Made by a program: the position numbers and the translations under genes. Source: Bacillota bacterium (GTDB taxonomy: Bacteria; Bacillota; DTU025). Taken from it: 56,712 nucleotides of DNA. How positions within the stretch are numbered: the stretch's first letter is position 1; the number at the start of each line of letters is the position of its first letter. The stretch is taken from NCBI GenBank assembly GCA_028709305.1, contig JAQVXE010000004.1:1-56712 (forward strand), read 5' to 3'. This document shows, piece after piece, positions 9,681-18,719 of the stretch. Below the pieces are notes generated by a model, which was given only the letters and a program-made list of their open reading frames with translations, made no database searches and was not told the origin of the DNA.

Positions 9681-10205
9681 TTAGCGCAAGCCCGGCCTGT
9701 CGTCTATTACCATAAGCCCTTCCGCAAGATCGATCCTGTGGACAATATCATCGACCGCAGGCACCAAGAACTCGCGGCCGGAATCAGGCCTCACCACAAA
9801 GACATCGTTGGCCGGCAGATCAATTACTTCATTAACGCGGCCAATATGCTCGCCTGTCGTGGAGTAGACGTCGAGGCCAATGAGATCAAAAGCATAGTAC
9901 TCATCCTCAGGCAATGGAGGCAGCTCTGACTTGAGCAGAAAAAGCCCATAGCCTTTGAGCAATTTGGCCGACTCCGAATCCTCGAATCCCTCAAGCAACA
10001 CAAGTGAGCCCTTGCCATGTCCTCGCTCTGACACTACTCTCTGTTCCTGGAAACCAGTGCCATCGCTGCGCCCAAGGAAGACACGGTCAACTCCGCGGAA
10101 ACGTCTCGGATCACCATTCTCTGGGCGGACTCTCAGCTCGCCCCCGAGTCCATGCGTTCCCATGATTACTCCTATGAGCACAAGCTGATCTCCGCCATGT
10201 GTCAT
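9681..10205 (-). CDS. rimM: 16S rRNA processing protein RimM
   Basis: RimM binds S19 and assists maturation of the 30S head. The product is 174 residues from the ATG at 10205. The N-terminal beta-barrel starts GVIMGTHGLGGELRV, and the C-terminal PRC-barrel includes YAFDLIGLDVYSTTGEHIG and EVIDLPANDVFVV. The ATG overlaps the khpA stop (ATGA). Confidence 0.96.
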   Translation of the reverse strand: MTHGGDQLVLIGVIMGTHGLGGELRVRPENGDPRRFRGVDRVFLGRSDGTGFQEQRVVSERGHGKGSLVLLEGFEDSESAKLLKGYGLFLLKSELPPLPEDEYYAFDLIGLDVYSTTGEHIGRVNEVIDLPANDVFVVRPDSGREFLVPAVDDIVHRIDLAEGLMVIDDRPGLR

Positions 10206-10462
10206 TCTACGATTTCCACCATCACTCGCTTGCCTTCTCGTATCGCAGCAGCTTTCGTACAAGACCGAATAGCGCGCGCTACTCGTCCTCGCCTCCCGAT
10301 TATCTTGCCCATATCATCTGGGGCGACGGATACTTCGAAGATAACCGAGTCGTCACTTTGTATCTCGCGAACACGGACCTCTTCAGGCTCGTCCACAAGA
10401 CTTGTCGCGAGAAATGTCACCAGTTGACATAGCCTGCTCTCGTTCGTCTTGTTTCCTTCCAT
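10202..10462 (-). CDS. khpA: KH-domain RNA-binding protein KhpA (YlqC)
   Basis: This is a small single-KH-domain RNA-binding protein, 86 residues from the ATG at 10462. The KH core is clear: VAPDDMGKIIGRRGRVARAIR contains the GxxG loop (GRRG), and the C-terminal strand reads KRVMVEIVE. In other Bacillota KhpA pairs with KhpB to control cell wall and division gene expression. The open frame reaches a TTG at 10474, but GGTGAT four bases before the ATG favours 10462. It is embedded between rpsP and rimM, the standard place. Confidence 0.93.
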   Translation of the reverse strand: MEGNKTNESRLCQLVTFLATSLVDEPEEVRVREIQSDDSVIFEVSVAPDDMGKIIGRRGRVARAIRSCTKAAAIREGKRVMVEIVE

Positions 10463-10474
10463 CTGTATCACCAA

Positions 10475-10789
10475 CTAGTTCTCAGCAGCTTCGGCCGCAG
10501 CTACATCGGCCTTTGCGGGCTGAGCTCCTTTTCCGGATGCCTTGCACATCTCAAGGCCTGCTTTGACTAGCAAAGCACGAACAGTCTCAGAGGGCTGGGC
10601 TCCACGCTTTATCCACTCCGCAGCCTTCTCGGTATCAACAACGATTTCCGGAGGGTCAACTCTGGGGTTGTAATGCCCCAAAATCTCAATGAATCTCCCA
10701 TCCCTCGGCGATCTTGAGTCCGCCACTACCACCCTGTAATAGGGTTGCTTTTTTGCTCCTGTTCTGGTCAACCTGATACGAACTGCCAT
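10475..10789 (-). CDS. rpsP: 30S ribosomal protein S16
   Basis: S16 is a 30S assembly protein, here 104 residues. The family signature is [19 protein letters not shown] followed by [14 protein letters not shown] and LGHYNPR. The C-terminal 20 residues are alanine-rich and variable. GGAGGTG lies about 12 bases before the ATG. It is part of the ffh-rpsP-khpA-rimM-trmD-rplS operon. Confidence 0.98.
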   Translation of the reverse strand: MAVRIRLTRTGAKKQPYYRVVVADSRSPRDGRFIEILGHYNPRVDPPEIVVDTEKAAEWIKRGAQPSETVRALLVKAGLEMCKASGKGAQPAKADVAAAEAAEN

Positions 10790-10852
10790 TTGTTGTTATT
10801 ACACCTCCGATTGCTTTCCTCTTGACAGCCAGTCTGAGTCGGCACGAACCAA

Positions 10853-12193
10853 CTACGGCATGAACGGCATCTTCCTGGATGGTCCGCCGCGCTTAGCCAT
10901 ATCACCAAACTGCTTCAGCATCTTGCGAGTTTGCTCGAATTGCTTGAGAAGCGCATTTACATCCTGAACCCTGACGCCACTCCCATTCGCAATGCGCCGC
11001 TTTCGGGATCCGCCTATGATAGCAGGATTGCGCCTTTCCGCTGGAGTCATCGACCTTATTATCGCCTCTACCCTAGCAAGATCCTTCTCATCGACGGATA
11101 CGCCCTTGAGGGCCCTGGATCTGTTCAGCCCCGGAATCATCCCTAACAGCTGATCAATTGGACCCATCTTGCGAACATCCTGAAGCTGTGAGAGGAAATC
11201 CTCCAGGGTGAACTCCTCCTTGCGGAGCTTCTCCTCAAGCTTCATGGCCTGTTCAGCATTGAATGCCTCCTCGGCCTTCTCTATTATTGTGAGTACATCG
11301 CCCATGCCCAGGATTCGTGAGGCCATTCGCTCCGGATGGAATTGCTCCAGTGCATCGAGCTTTTCTCCGGTAGTCACGAACTTGATGGGTTTCCCAGTTA
11401 CGGCACGAACCGAAAGCGCCGCGCCTCCCCGAGCATCGCCATCGAGCTTCGTCAAGATCACTCCATCAATGCCCAGACGATCATTGAACACGGAAGCCAC
11501 ATTGACCGCATCCTGGCCAGTCATTGCGTCAACTACCAGCAGGATCTCTGTGGGATTGACTCTGGACTTGATCCTCTCAAGTTCATCCATCATCTGATCG
11601 TCCACATGCAATCTGCCTGCAGTATCCAGTATGACAACGCTGTTATTCATTGATCTCCCGCGTTCGACAGCTGCCGCTGCTATGTCAACCGGATCGGTCT
11701 TGTCACCCATGGAAAAGACTTCAACTCCAAGTTGATCCCCGAGCACCTGAAGCTGTTTGATAGCTGCAGGCCGGTATACATCGCCTGCAACCAGCAATGG
11801 TTTATGCCCCTGCTTGCGCATGAGATTAGCCAACTTCGCACAGCTTGTCGTCTTGCCTGATCCCTGCAGTCCCACGAGCATCATGACAGTCGGAGGGCGC
11901 GACGCAAAAGCAATCCTGGCCGCCTGTCCTCCCATCAATTCGGTCAACTCAAGCTGCACGATCTTGATGACCTGCTGCGCCGGAGTGAGGCTCTTCATGA
12001 CTTCTTCTCCGACCGCGCGTTCTCGCACTTTGGTAGTGAAATCACGAGCGACCTTGAAGTTGACGTCAGCCTCCAGAAGGGCCATCCGCACTTCCCTGAG
12101 GGCCAAATCAACATCCTTTTCAGTCAATCGCCCGCGGTTTCGCAGGTTGCTGAAAACACTCTGGAGACGGGCTGAGAGGTTCTCAAACATCAT
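10853..12193 (-). CDS. ffh: Signal recognition particle protein Ffh (SRP54)
   Basis: Ffh is the GTPase of the SRP that delivers nascent membrane proteins to FtsY. It has 446 residues: N domain, then G domain with G1 GLQGSGKT (108-115), DTAGRL and TKLDGDARGG, then a methionine-rich M domain with the RNA-binding stretch RRIANGSG and a C-terminal tail ending KMPFMP. Tandem ATGATG codons occur at the start; the first overlaps the ylxM stop (ATGA). Confidence 0.98.
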   Translation of the reverse strand: MMFENLSARLQSVFSNLRNRGRLTEKDVDLALREVRMALLEADVNFKVARDFTTKVRERAVGEEVMKSLTPAQQVIKIVQLELTELMGGQAARIAFASRPPTVMMLVGLQGSGKTTSCAKLANLMRKQGHKPLLVAGDVYRPAAIKQLQVLGDQLGVEVFSMGDKTDPVDIAAAAVERGRSMNNSVVILDTAGRLHVDDQMMDELERIKSRVNPTEILLVVDAMTGQDAVNVASVFNDRLGIDGVILTKLDGDARGGAALSVRAVTGKPIKFVTTGEKLDALEQFHPERMASRILGMGDVLTIIEKAEEAFNAEQAMKLEEKLRKEEFTLEDFLSQLQDVRKMGPIDQLLGMIPGLNRSRALKGVSVDEKDLARVEAIIRSMTPAERRNPAIIGGSRKRRIANGSGVRVQDVNALLKQFEQTRKMLKQFGDMAKRGGPSRKMPFMP

Positions 12194-12681
12194 GCCTTGC
12201 CCCTCCTGTCGTCATCTTCCTTCTCTCTGTCGCAAAGACTGTCATCCCCTGAATCAACAGCTGCAACCAGCTGCCGAGCTGAGCCAATGATCTCCCAAGC
12301 CTGCTGAATGCCCTCACACGCGTCGCTCAACTCACACGCATCCTGCCTACAGCCGCAACGCACCGCTTCGCCCAGGCTTGCCATGGCATTCTCTAGCCGG
12401 AGGCAGGCCTCGGACAGTTTGGAATCCAGTTGGTTAAGGCGAACTTGCCGCTTTTCAGCCTTCATGACAAGGCCGAAAGCCTTCTCATGATCCTCCATGG
12501 CGCGCTCAGCGCGGGTAAGGGCATCATGAACCGCCTGGCGTGAAACCCCATACAGCTCCGATATCTCCGCCAACGAGTAATCGTTGAAGTAGTAGAGTAC
12601 GCACATTTCCTTCTGACGCTCTGTGAGTAGAGGACTATGGACATCAAAAAGAGCGCCCATTCTAAGCATCTTGTCGAGCAT
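12190..12681 (-). CDS. ylxM: YlxM (UPF0122) helix-turn-helix protein with long C-terminal extension
   Basis: YlxM is a putative DNA-binding partner encoded with ffh. The first 90 or so residues match the family, with a sigma-70 region 4-like HTH (LTERQKEMCVLYYFNDYSLA, then EISELYGVSRQAVHDAL). The product is 163 residues, clearly longer than the usual 105-115, because of a C-terminal region with a coiled-coil-like stretch and five cysteines (CLR, CGC, CEL, ACEG) plus an acidic-basic tail. I start it at the ATG at 12681, nine bases after AAGGTGG, rather than at the TTG at 12690. Confidence 0.9.
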   Translation of the reverse strand: MLDKMLRMGALFDVHSPLLTERQKEMCVLYYFNDYSLAEISELYGVSRQAVHDALTRAERAMEDHEKAFGLVMKAEKRQVRLNQLDSKLSEACLRLENAMASLGEAVRCGCRQDACELSDACEGIQQAWEIIGSARQLVAAVDSGDDSLCDREKEDDDRRGKA

Positions 12682-12730
12682 CGGCCTCAACCACCTTGCC
12701 AGTGTTAAGGTTCATGCCTTTACACCAGGC

Positions 12731-12759
12731 AGTATACAGGGATAAGGAGCCCTTGTCAA
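12731..12759 (-). promoter_or_regulatory. Strong sigma-A promoter of the ylxM-ffh-rpsP operon
   Basis: TTGACA and TATACT are separated by 17 bases on the minus strand, about 50 bases upstream of ylxM and just below the ftsY stop. It is a near-consensus promoter for the whole translation and targeting operon. Confidence 0.88.
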
Positions 12760-12804
12760 CAACGATTTTCGACGCAAGAACTTGGCCCTGAAAGCACCAA
12801 GAAG

Positions 12805-13740
12805 TTAGCGAGCCTCGCCATCTATCCTCAGAATGCCCTGAACGAATCGGTCCGGGTTGAATGGTCTGAGATCTTCCGCCCCTTCTCCAACTCCCACGTA
12901 TTTCACGGGAATGTTCAGCTCTTGGCTGATAGCCACTACAATGCCGCCTCGGGCCGTCCCGTCCAGCTTCGTCAGGACCACGCCTGTGACTCCCACAGCT
13001 TCATTGAAGACTCGTGCCTGCGCTATGGCGTTTTGGCCAGTGGTAGCATCAACAACGAGCAAAACTTCGTGAGGAGCACCATCACACTCCCGCGAGATCA
13101 CTCTCTTTATCTTCTTCAGCTCTTCCATTAGGTTGCTCTTGGTATGAAGCCTGCCTGCAGTGTCGATAAGCAGGTAGTCGAAGCCTCGCGCTCGCGCAGA
13201 CTGATAGGCATCGAAGGCCACAGCCGCAGGGTCAGACCCTTCCTTATGGCGTATTACATTGCATCCGATTCTGTTGCCCCAGACCTCCAGCTGCTCTGCG
13301 GCTGCTGCACGAAAGGTGTCACCTGCGGCAAGCATCACCTTGTTTCCTTCACGCACGAGCATAGATGCGATCTTCCCTATCGACGTGGTCTTGCCTGTTC
13401 CGTTGACGCCGACTACCATGACCACAGTAGGAGGTTGGCCCGCCTTTACGAGAGGTACGGTGTTGGCACCCAATATGGAGACGAGCTCCTGCTCAATCAG
13501 GGCAACTGCCCCGTCGGCATCTAGTCGCTCACCTCGAGAACCACATTCACGCAGCGAGTCAATGATCGCGCTGGTCGCGGCAATTCCCAGGTCTGACTGT
13601 ATGAGAACTGCCTCCAGTTCCTCCAGTGTCTCCTCGTCTATAGCCTTCTTCTTCGAGAACAAAGCTTCAATCGGACCAACAATAGCGTCTCTGGTCTTAG
13701 TAAGCCCGTTCCATAGGTTTGAGAGAAATGATGGTGACAT
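12805..13740 (-). CDS. ftsY: SRP receptor FtsY
   Basis: FtsY is the membrane-associated GTPase that docks SRP. It is 311 residues with G1 GVNGTGKT at about 111-118, the insertion-box region AAGDTFRAAAAEQL, DTAGRLHTKSNL and TKLDGTARGG. It lacks the long acidic A domain of Gammaproteobacteria, as usual in Bacillota. A GGAGGT site six bases before the second in-frame ATG decides the start at 13740 over the one at 13746. It follows smc, 18 bases apart. Confidence 0.97.
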   Translation of the reverse strand: MSPSFLSNLWNGLTKTRDAIVGPIEALFSKKKAIDEETLEELEAVLIQSDLGIAATSAIIDSLRECGSRGERLDADGAVALIEQELVSILGANTVPLVKAGQPPTVVMVVGVNGTGKTTSIGKIASMLVREGNKVMLAAGDTFRAAAAEQLEVWGNRIGCNVIRHKEGSDPAAVAFDAYQSARARGFDYLLIDTAGRLHTKSNLMEELKKIKRVISRECDGAPHEVLLVVDATTGQNAIAQARVFNEAVGVTGVVLTKLDGTARGGIVVAISQELNIPVKYVGVGEGAEDLRPFNPDRFVQGILRIDGEAR

Positions 13741-13758
13741 TTGCATACCTCCATGACA

Positions 13759-16700
13759 TCAGCTTACTTGCTGATCCGTTCGAATCGAGAAGACTTTCGA
13801 TACTCCCGACTCCTCCATGGTCACTCCAAAGAGCGTGTCGGCGCATTCCATGGTGCGTTTTCTGTGCGTTACTACGACTAACTGCACTTCTTGAGAAGTT
13901 GCCCTGAGCAACTGCGCGAATCTTATGAGATTGGCCTCATCAAGGGCTGAATCGATCTCGTCAAGAAGACAGACTGGACTCGGGTTCACCCTCATTATCG
14001 CAAACAGCAGAGCAATGGCCACAAGCGACCTCTCACCCCGCGACATAAGCAACAGGCTGGAGAGCTTCTTGCCTGGAGGCTGGCAGATTATGTCGATCCC
14101 GCACTCGAGGGGATTTTCAGCATCGTCCAGGACAAGATCTGCGGTGCCTCCGCCAAACACGCTGCTGAATATGCTGGCAAACTCCTCTCTCACAGCCTCG
14201 AAAGTCTCCAAGAACTTCTTCTCGCAAGTGCGTTCGCATTCGAGCACTACTTCATCGAGTGAGGCCTGTGCAGCCTCTAAGTCCCGGAATTGACTTTCCA
14301 AAAACTCGTGCCTCTCTGCAAGCTTGCGTCCTTCCTCAACAGCTGTGTGATTCACAGGCCCCATCTCTGCAATCTCTGTGCGCAGGCGCGCAATCTCCGC
14401 CTGGGCTCCAGCCCTGGATGAAACTGTCACATCCCTGGACAAGCCGTCTTCTTCATCTATGGAGTGGGTGGAAGCCAGCCGTTCTGCACATGCCTCATGC
14501 TCCGCGGCCAGCCGCGCCTCTTCTATTCTGGCTGTGCTCAGTTTTTGGGCCACCTCTTGGTGGGACTTACGAGCCGCGCGGGCTGCAAGCTCCGCCTCAT
14601 TAACATCAGCGGCAGCCCTTGCCCGCTCATCACGGCCCTCGTCCAACAGACGCTGAGCCTCGGAGTACTCCCGAGCAAATGCTACGGCCGCCTCCTGGAT
14701 CGCCTCGATTTGGGCGGAGGCCGCAGCTAGCTCTGTCTCCAGCCGGTTCTTCTCTTCGCCAAGCTCTGCCAGCTCCTCATCGTGCGAAGCCAATTGATCC
14801 TTTGCCTTGGCAAGAGCGGTCTTTAGCCCCAACGACCGCTCCCGGTAAGCGGCGGCCTCCTGAGCCAACACAGAGTATCGCTCAGCCTCGTTCGCCTCAT
14901 CTTCCCGGAGCCTAGCCATAGATACGTTCAAAGCGGCCAAAGACTCTTCGAGCTCCTTCCGCCTGGCCCCAGAGCCCTGCGACTGCTCAGTGATACTCTG
15001 TGCTTCAGTGGCAAGCGACGAGATATCCCTCTTCACTATTTCTTCTTCAAGCTCTAGCGTTTCCAGCTCCTCGATGAGCCTCATGATCTCGGCCTCTAAG
15101 AGTTGCGACTTCTGCTCAAGACTGCCCAACGCCAGCTCCGCCCGAGCCCTTCTTTTCTCACACTCTTCCAACTCCAACTGCAGGCTGCTGGCTTCTGCCG
15201 CAGCCTCAACCTTCGTTGCGTGCAGCCGTTCGCTCTCAGCTCTCGCGTTCTCAAGTTCTGCAGCAAGCTCTTCCAGCCGCCTGGATCGTGCCAGCAGACC
15301 TCCACGGCGGTCAGGTGCCTCTCCACCGGTGATAGCGCCGCCAGCAGAAATTATGTCACCGTCCAGAGTGACCATGCGCAACCTTAGCCCGCTCCTGGAG
15401 AGGCGAACTCCGCACTCCAGGTCCCTCACTACCAATACACGCCCAAGAAGGTACTGAACGGCCTTTCGGTGCGGGAGCGAGTATTCTACAATATCAGATG
15501 CCAGCCCGATGATTCCAACCTCTGCTTTGGGGAGCTGCTCTGAGGAGATTGGGGAAGGTCTTAGAATGTCCAGCGGCAAGAAAGTGGCACGCCCTGCTCT
15601 GTTCCTCTTGAGGAACTCCACGGCGCTTTCTGCCGCCTCAGAAGTTGACGTTACTATATTCTGGACCTGAGAGCCCAGTGCCGCTTCGATAGCAGTCTCA
15701 TATTCTCTCGGAACGCGAATCAGATCAGCAACAGTCCCCAGAAGCCCGGCAGCTCTCCAGTTGTCACCTGCCAGAAGAGCTCGAACCGCCCGGCCATATC
15801 CCTCATACTGCCTCTGTAGGGCATCTATGCTGGAATGGGCAGCAGCTGCTGATGAGACCCTGGCCTCTGCCTCGGAGGCGCGCTCTAGTGCCGCCTCCGC
15901 TCCCCGCTGAGCGCGCACAAACGACAGCCTGGCATCTTCCATCCTCTTCTGCGCATCCTCAAGCTCAGCCCGAACCCGCTTTAGCTCAAACAGAAGACCA
16001 TCTGCCTCACGCCTGGCACTATCATAAACCGCAGCCTTCTCCTGCGCCTGCTCTGCCAAGCGTGCCAATCGCGCTTCATTAGACCGCCTGGACGACTCTA
16101 TGGCGCCTATGCGCGACCTCAAGTCAGCCTCCAGTGCAAGTGCATCGAATAGATCAGATTTTGCGGCTTCGATTTCCGCCTCAGCCGCAGCTCGAGCCTG
16201 AGCCGCCTTAGCTAATCGGCTGCGCGATTCATCTGCCTGCTGCATGATGTCGCGCCCTTCACACCCGGCGGCATCAACCTGGCTTGCCAGGCGGTCGCAT
16301 TCATCGGCGAGCTTAGCCCGTTTCGTCTCCCCTGCTTCGCTCATCTCGCCCACCTGTCGGGAGCGTTCCAAAAGGGTCCGCTTCCTCTCCTGCACAAGCT
16401 TGAGACGACCGCTCTCGCGTTCAGAGGCCGCAGCGGCCTGCCCAGCTGACACATGCAACGTCTCAACAGCTGATTCAGCCTGCATGGTTCGGGTTTTGGC
16501 TACTTCCAAGGCAGCCTCGCACTCAGCAGATCTTGCCGCATATTCGTGCTCTCGCATCTCAAGCTCTTCTATGCGGGCCGCAATGTCGGCGCGCCGAAGT
16601 GAAAGCCTATTGAGATCATGGCAGAGCAAATCAATCTCCAGGCGCGTCAATCTTTCTGTAAGCTGCTGCCAGCGTCCAGCCTCTTCTGCTTGGATGCGAA

Positions 16701-17313
16701 GAACAGGCAGCTGCCTGCCTAACTCCGCAACTAGGTCTCCAACCCTGAGCTGGTCAGCACGAACTTCCACAAGCTTGCGCTCTGCTTCGCGTTTCCTATC
16801 CCTATACCGTGTAATCCCCGAAGCTTCATCAAAGATAGCCCTCCTATCCTGCGAGCGAGCGGACAGTATGATGTCAATCTTGCCTTGCTCCACAACGGAG
16901 TAAGACTCTTTTCCAAGGCCCGTCCCTGAAAATAGATCGACAATATCTCTGAGCCGGCATGGAACTCCATTCAGGATGTACTCCGACTCTCCCGACCGGA
17001 AAAGTCTGCGCGTAACTGTAACCTCGGCAAATCCCAGGTTCAGAAAATCGTCTGAGTTGTCGAAGACGAGAGTAACCTCAGCATATCCGAGGCCTTTCCT
17101 GCTTTCGGTTCCAGCGAAGATCACGTCCTGCATTCTAGACCCACGTAGAATCCTAGGGCTCTGCTCGCCCAAAGCCCATCTGAAAGCATCGGCGATATTG
17201 CTTTTTCCAACGCCATTAGGCCCAACAATGCCGGTGAGCCCTGGCGTAAACTCCAGATCCACTCTGCTCGCGAATGACTTGAACCCGAACAGAGAGAGCT
17301 TCTTCAGGTACAA
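13759..17313 (-). CDS. smc: Chromosome segregation ATPase SMC, with altered ABC signature
   Basis: SMC is the condensin ATPase that compacts and resolves chromosomes with ScpA and ScpB. It has 1184 residues: N-terminal ATPase half with Walker A GPNGVGKSN (31-39), two long coiled coils, a hinge (about 510-640, including GYGRAVRALLAG), and the C-terminal half with Walker B VCLLDEIDSALDEAN. The signature normally read as LSGGE is here MSRGERSL, with Arg1092 (codon at 14038-14040) in place of the first glycine. The start is a TTG with GGAGGG six bases upstream. The operon is rnc-spoVS-smc-ftsY, though a terminator lies just before smc. Confidence 0.97.
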   Translation of the reverse strand: MYLKKLSLFGFKSFASRVDLEFTPGLTGIVGPNGVGKSNIADAFRWALGEQSPRILRGSRMQDVIFAGTESRKGLGYAEVTLVFDNSDDFLNLGFAEVTVTRRLFRSGESEYILNGVPCRLRDIVDLFSGTGLGKESYSVVEQGKIDIILSARSQDRRAIFDEASGITRYRDRKREAERKLVEVRADQLRVGDLVAELGRQLPVLRIQAEEAGRWQQLTERLTRLEIDLLCHDLNRLSLRRADIAARIEELEMREHEYAARSAECEAALEVAKTRTMQAESAVETLHVSAGQAAAASERESGRLKLVQERKRTLLERSRQVGEMSEAGETKRAKLADECDRLASQVDAAGCEGRDIMQQADESRSRLAKAAQARAAAEAEIEAAKSDLFDALALEADLRSRIGAIESSRRSNEARLARLAEQAQEKAAVYDSARREADGLLFELKRVRAELEDAQKRMEDARLSFVRAQRGAEAALERASEAEARVSSAAAAHSSIDALQRQYEGYGRAVRALLAGDNWRAAGLLGTVADLIRVPREYETAIEAALGSQVQNIVTSTSEAAESAVEFLKRNRAGRATFLPLDILRPSPISSEQLPKAEVGIIGLASDIVEYSLPHRKAVQYLLGRVLVVRDLECGVRLSRSGLRLRMVTLDGDIISAGGAITGGEAPDRRGGLLARSRRLEELAAELENARAESERLHATKVEAAAEASSLQLELEECEKRRARAELALGSLEQKSQLLEAEIMRLIEELETLELEEEIVKRDISSLATEAQSITEQSQGSGARRKELEESLAALNVSMARLREDEANEAERYSVLAQEAAAYRERSLGLKTALAKAKDQLASHDEELAELGEEKNRLETELAAASAQIEAIQEAAVAFAREYSEAQRLLDEGRDERARAAADVNEAELAARAARKSHQEVAQKLSTARIEEARLAAEHEACAERLASTHSIDEEDGLSRDVTVSSRAGAQAEIARLRTEIAEMGPVNHTAVEEGRKLAERHEFLESQFRDLEAAQASLDEVVLECERTCEKKFLETFEAVREEFASIFSSVFGGGTADLVLDDAENPLECGIDIICQPPGKKLSSLLLMSRGERSLVAIALLFAIMRVNPSPVCLLDEIDSALDEANLIRFAQLLRATSQEVQLVVVTHRKRTMECADTLFGVTMEESGVSKVFSIRTDQQVS

Positions 17314-17339
17314 ATTCGGCCCTCCTACGATGTCCGCTC

Positions 17340-17370
17340 AGCAAAAGCCGCGCCGGAGCGGCGCAGCCTC
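17340..17370 (-). terminator. Intrinsic terminator between spoVS and smc
   Basis: GCTGCGCCG-CTC-CGGCGCGGC followed by TTTTGCT on the minus strand. The strong GC stem with a short T run should reduce read-through from rnc-spoVS into smc. Confidence 0.7.
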
Positions 17371-17403
17371 TTGCTCATTATCCTTAATACAGAATAGTCC
17401 TTG

Positions 17404-17664
17404 CTACCGCGGCATTACAATGAACCTTATCGCCGTACGTTCCTCTCCGTCTATCTCGATTTCCAAGAAAGCGGGCACAGTCACCAGATCGATTCCATTC
17501 GGGGCCACAAAACCCCTTGCAATAGTTATCGCCTTCACCGCTTGATTGACAGCTGCTGCACCCACAGCATTAACCTGTACCGGACCTTGGTCCCTCACGA
17601 TCGCAGCCAACGCCCCGGCAACAGATTTCGGGTTTGACTGGCCGGATACTCTCAAAACCTCCAA
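17404..17664 (-). CDS. spoVS: Stage V sporulation protein S
   Basis: SpoVS is a small AlbA-fold protein required for coat assembly and septation control during sporulation in Bacillus. The 86-residue product matches nearly end to end: MEVLRVSGQSNPKSVAGALA, QVNAVGAAAVNQAVKAI and IARGFVAPNGIDL. The start is a TTG with a GGGGGT site about nine bases upstream. It is inserted between rnc and smc; in Bacillus it lies elsewhere, so this placement is of interest. Its presence marks the organism as a spore former or a relative of one. Confidence 0.95.
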   Translation of the reverse strand: MEVLRVSGQSNPKSVAGALAAIVRDQGPVQVNAVGAAAVNQAVKAITIARGFVAPNGIDLVTVPAFLEIEIDGEERTAIRFIVMPR

Positions 17665-17761
17665 GTCGCACTACCCCCCGAAACTTGGATATATGCCGGC
17701 ATTGAGGCGCCGGCTAGCTCTACTCAGCTCTAGTCATCAAGACACAATGAGAACACCCTCA

Positions 17762-18487
17762 CTAGTCTCCGAGAGCGCCGTCCGACTCGCGAAATCCAGA
17801 GCTCTCCAGCATGTGGAGACCTTGCTTGGCCGCTTCTTGTTCTGCAGCACGTTTGCTCGGGCCTTCTCCAGTCCCAACCACCGTGTCGGCAATGAGTGCC
17901 TCCACAGTAAACCACGGCATATGTGCCGGACCCTCCATCTTTACCGTTCTGTAAGATGCTTGTCCCAGAGACTTGCCCTGAACTGCTTCTTGAAACGCAG
18001 TCTTGTGGTCGTTCTTAGGGCCGGTAATGGCATCATGGATCTCGTTTTCCAGCACCCGAATGATGAAGGTTCTGGCTGCCTCGAAACCGGAATCGAGATA
18101 CACGGCTCCAAAGATAGCCTCCATGGCGCCTGCCAAATTGCTCTGCCGCATTCTGCCGCCACTTGACTCTTCACCATGCCCCAACATGATGAAGTCCGGA
18201 ACTCCGAGCTCTACGGCAGCGCGCGCCAAAGCTTGCCCGCTCACGGCCTGGGCTGACACTTTCGACAGCCTGCCCTCGTCTGCATCGCCCATAAGATGCA
18301 TTAGCTGCTCAGCCATGACAGCCTTGAGAATAGCATCCCCGAGGTACTCAAGGCGCTCGTTGGATGCAGCCCTATCCTGGCCGTGCTCTGATACATAGGA
18401 CGTATGAGTCAACGCCCTAACCAAAAGGGACGGATCCTGGAACGTAAGGTCAAGAGCAACTGCAACCTTATCGAGCTTCGTATACAC
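17762..18487 (-). CDS. rnc: Ribonuclease III
   Basis: RNase III cuts double-stranded RNA, including rRNA precursors. It is 241 residues: catalytic domain with the signature NERLEYLGDAIL at 43-54 and the second acidic site in GAMEAIFGAVYLD, then a C-terminal double-stranded RNA-binding domain ending with GPSKRAAEQEAAKQGL. The GTG start at 18487 lies inside acpP (20-base overlap), suggesting translational coupling; no strong separate ribosome site is seen. Confidence 0.96.
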   Translation of the reverse strand: MYTKLDKVAVALDLTFQDPSLLVRALTHTSYVSEHGQDRAASNERLEYLGDAILKAVMAEQLMHLMGDADEGRLSKVSAQAVSGQALARAAVELGVPDFIMLGHGEESSGGRMRQSNLAGAMEAIFGAVYLDSGFEAARTFIIRVLENEIHDAITGPKNDHKTAFQEAVQGKSLGQASYRTVKMEGPAHMPWFTVEALIADTVVGTGEGPSKRAAEQEAAKQGLHMLESSGFRESDGALGD

Positions 18488-18719
18488 GGTTATGGATGTA
18501 GTTAACAGCCTGACTAACCGTTCTCAGCGAATCAAAAGCTTCGTCAGGCACGCGCAGGTCAAATTCCTCCTCTATCTCATACACAATCTCGTTGAGATAG
18601 AGCGAATCGGCACCAAGATCATCGATGAAATCAGAATCAGGACATATGTCCTCCTCTGCAATGCCAAGCTTGTCAGCAACGATTTCGCGCACCTTAGTGA
18701 GTATTTCAGCCTCGGTCAA
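18468..18719 (-). CDS. acpP: Acyl carrier protein
   Basis: ACP carries acyl chains on a phosphopantetheine arm; it is 83 residues and strongly acidic. The attachment serine lies in DDLGADSL. The residues after it read YLNEIV, while most AcpP proteins have D-x-V-E-L, so one normally conserved acidic partner-contact residue is replaced by tyrosine. The start is TTG behind an ideal GGAGGTGATC site. Position between plsX and rnc supports a fatty-acid or phospholipid role, but the fab genes usually found between plsX and acpP are absent. Confidence 0.93.
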   Translation of the reverse strand: MTEAEILTKVREIVADKLGIAEEDICPDSDFIDDLGADSLYLNEIVYEIEEEFDLRVPDEAFDSLRTVSQAVNYIHNRVYEAR

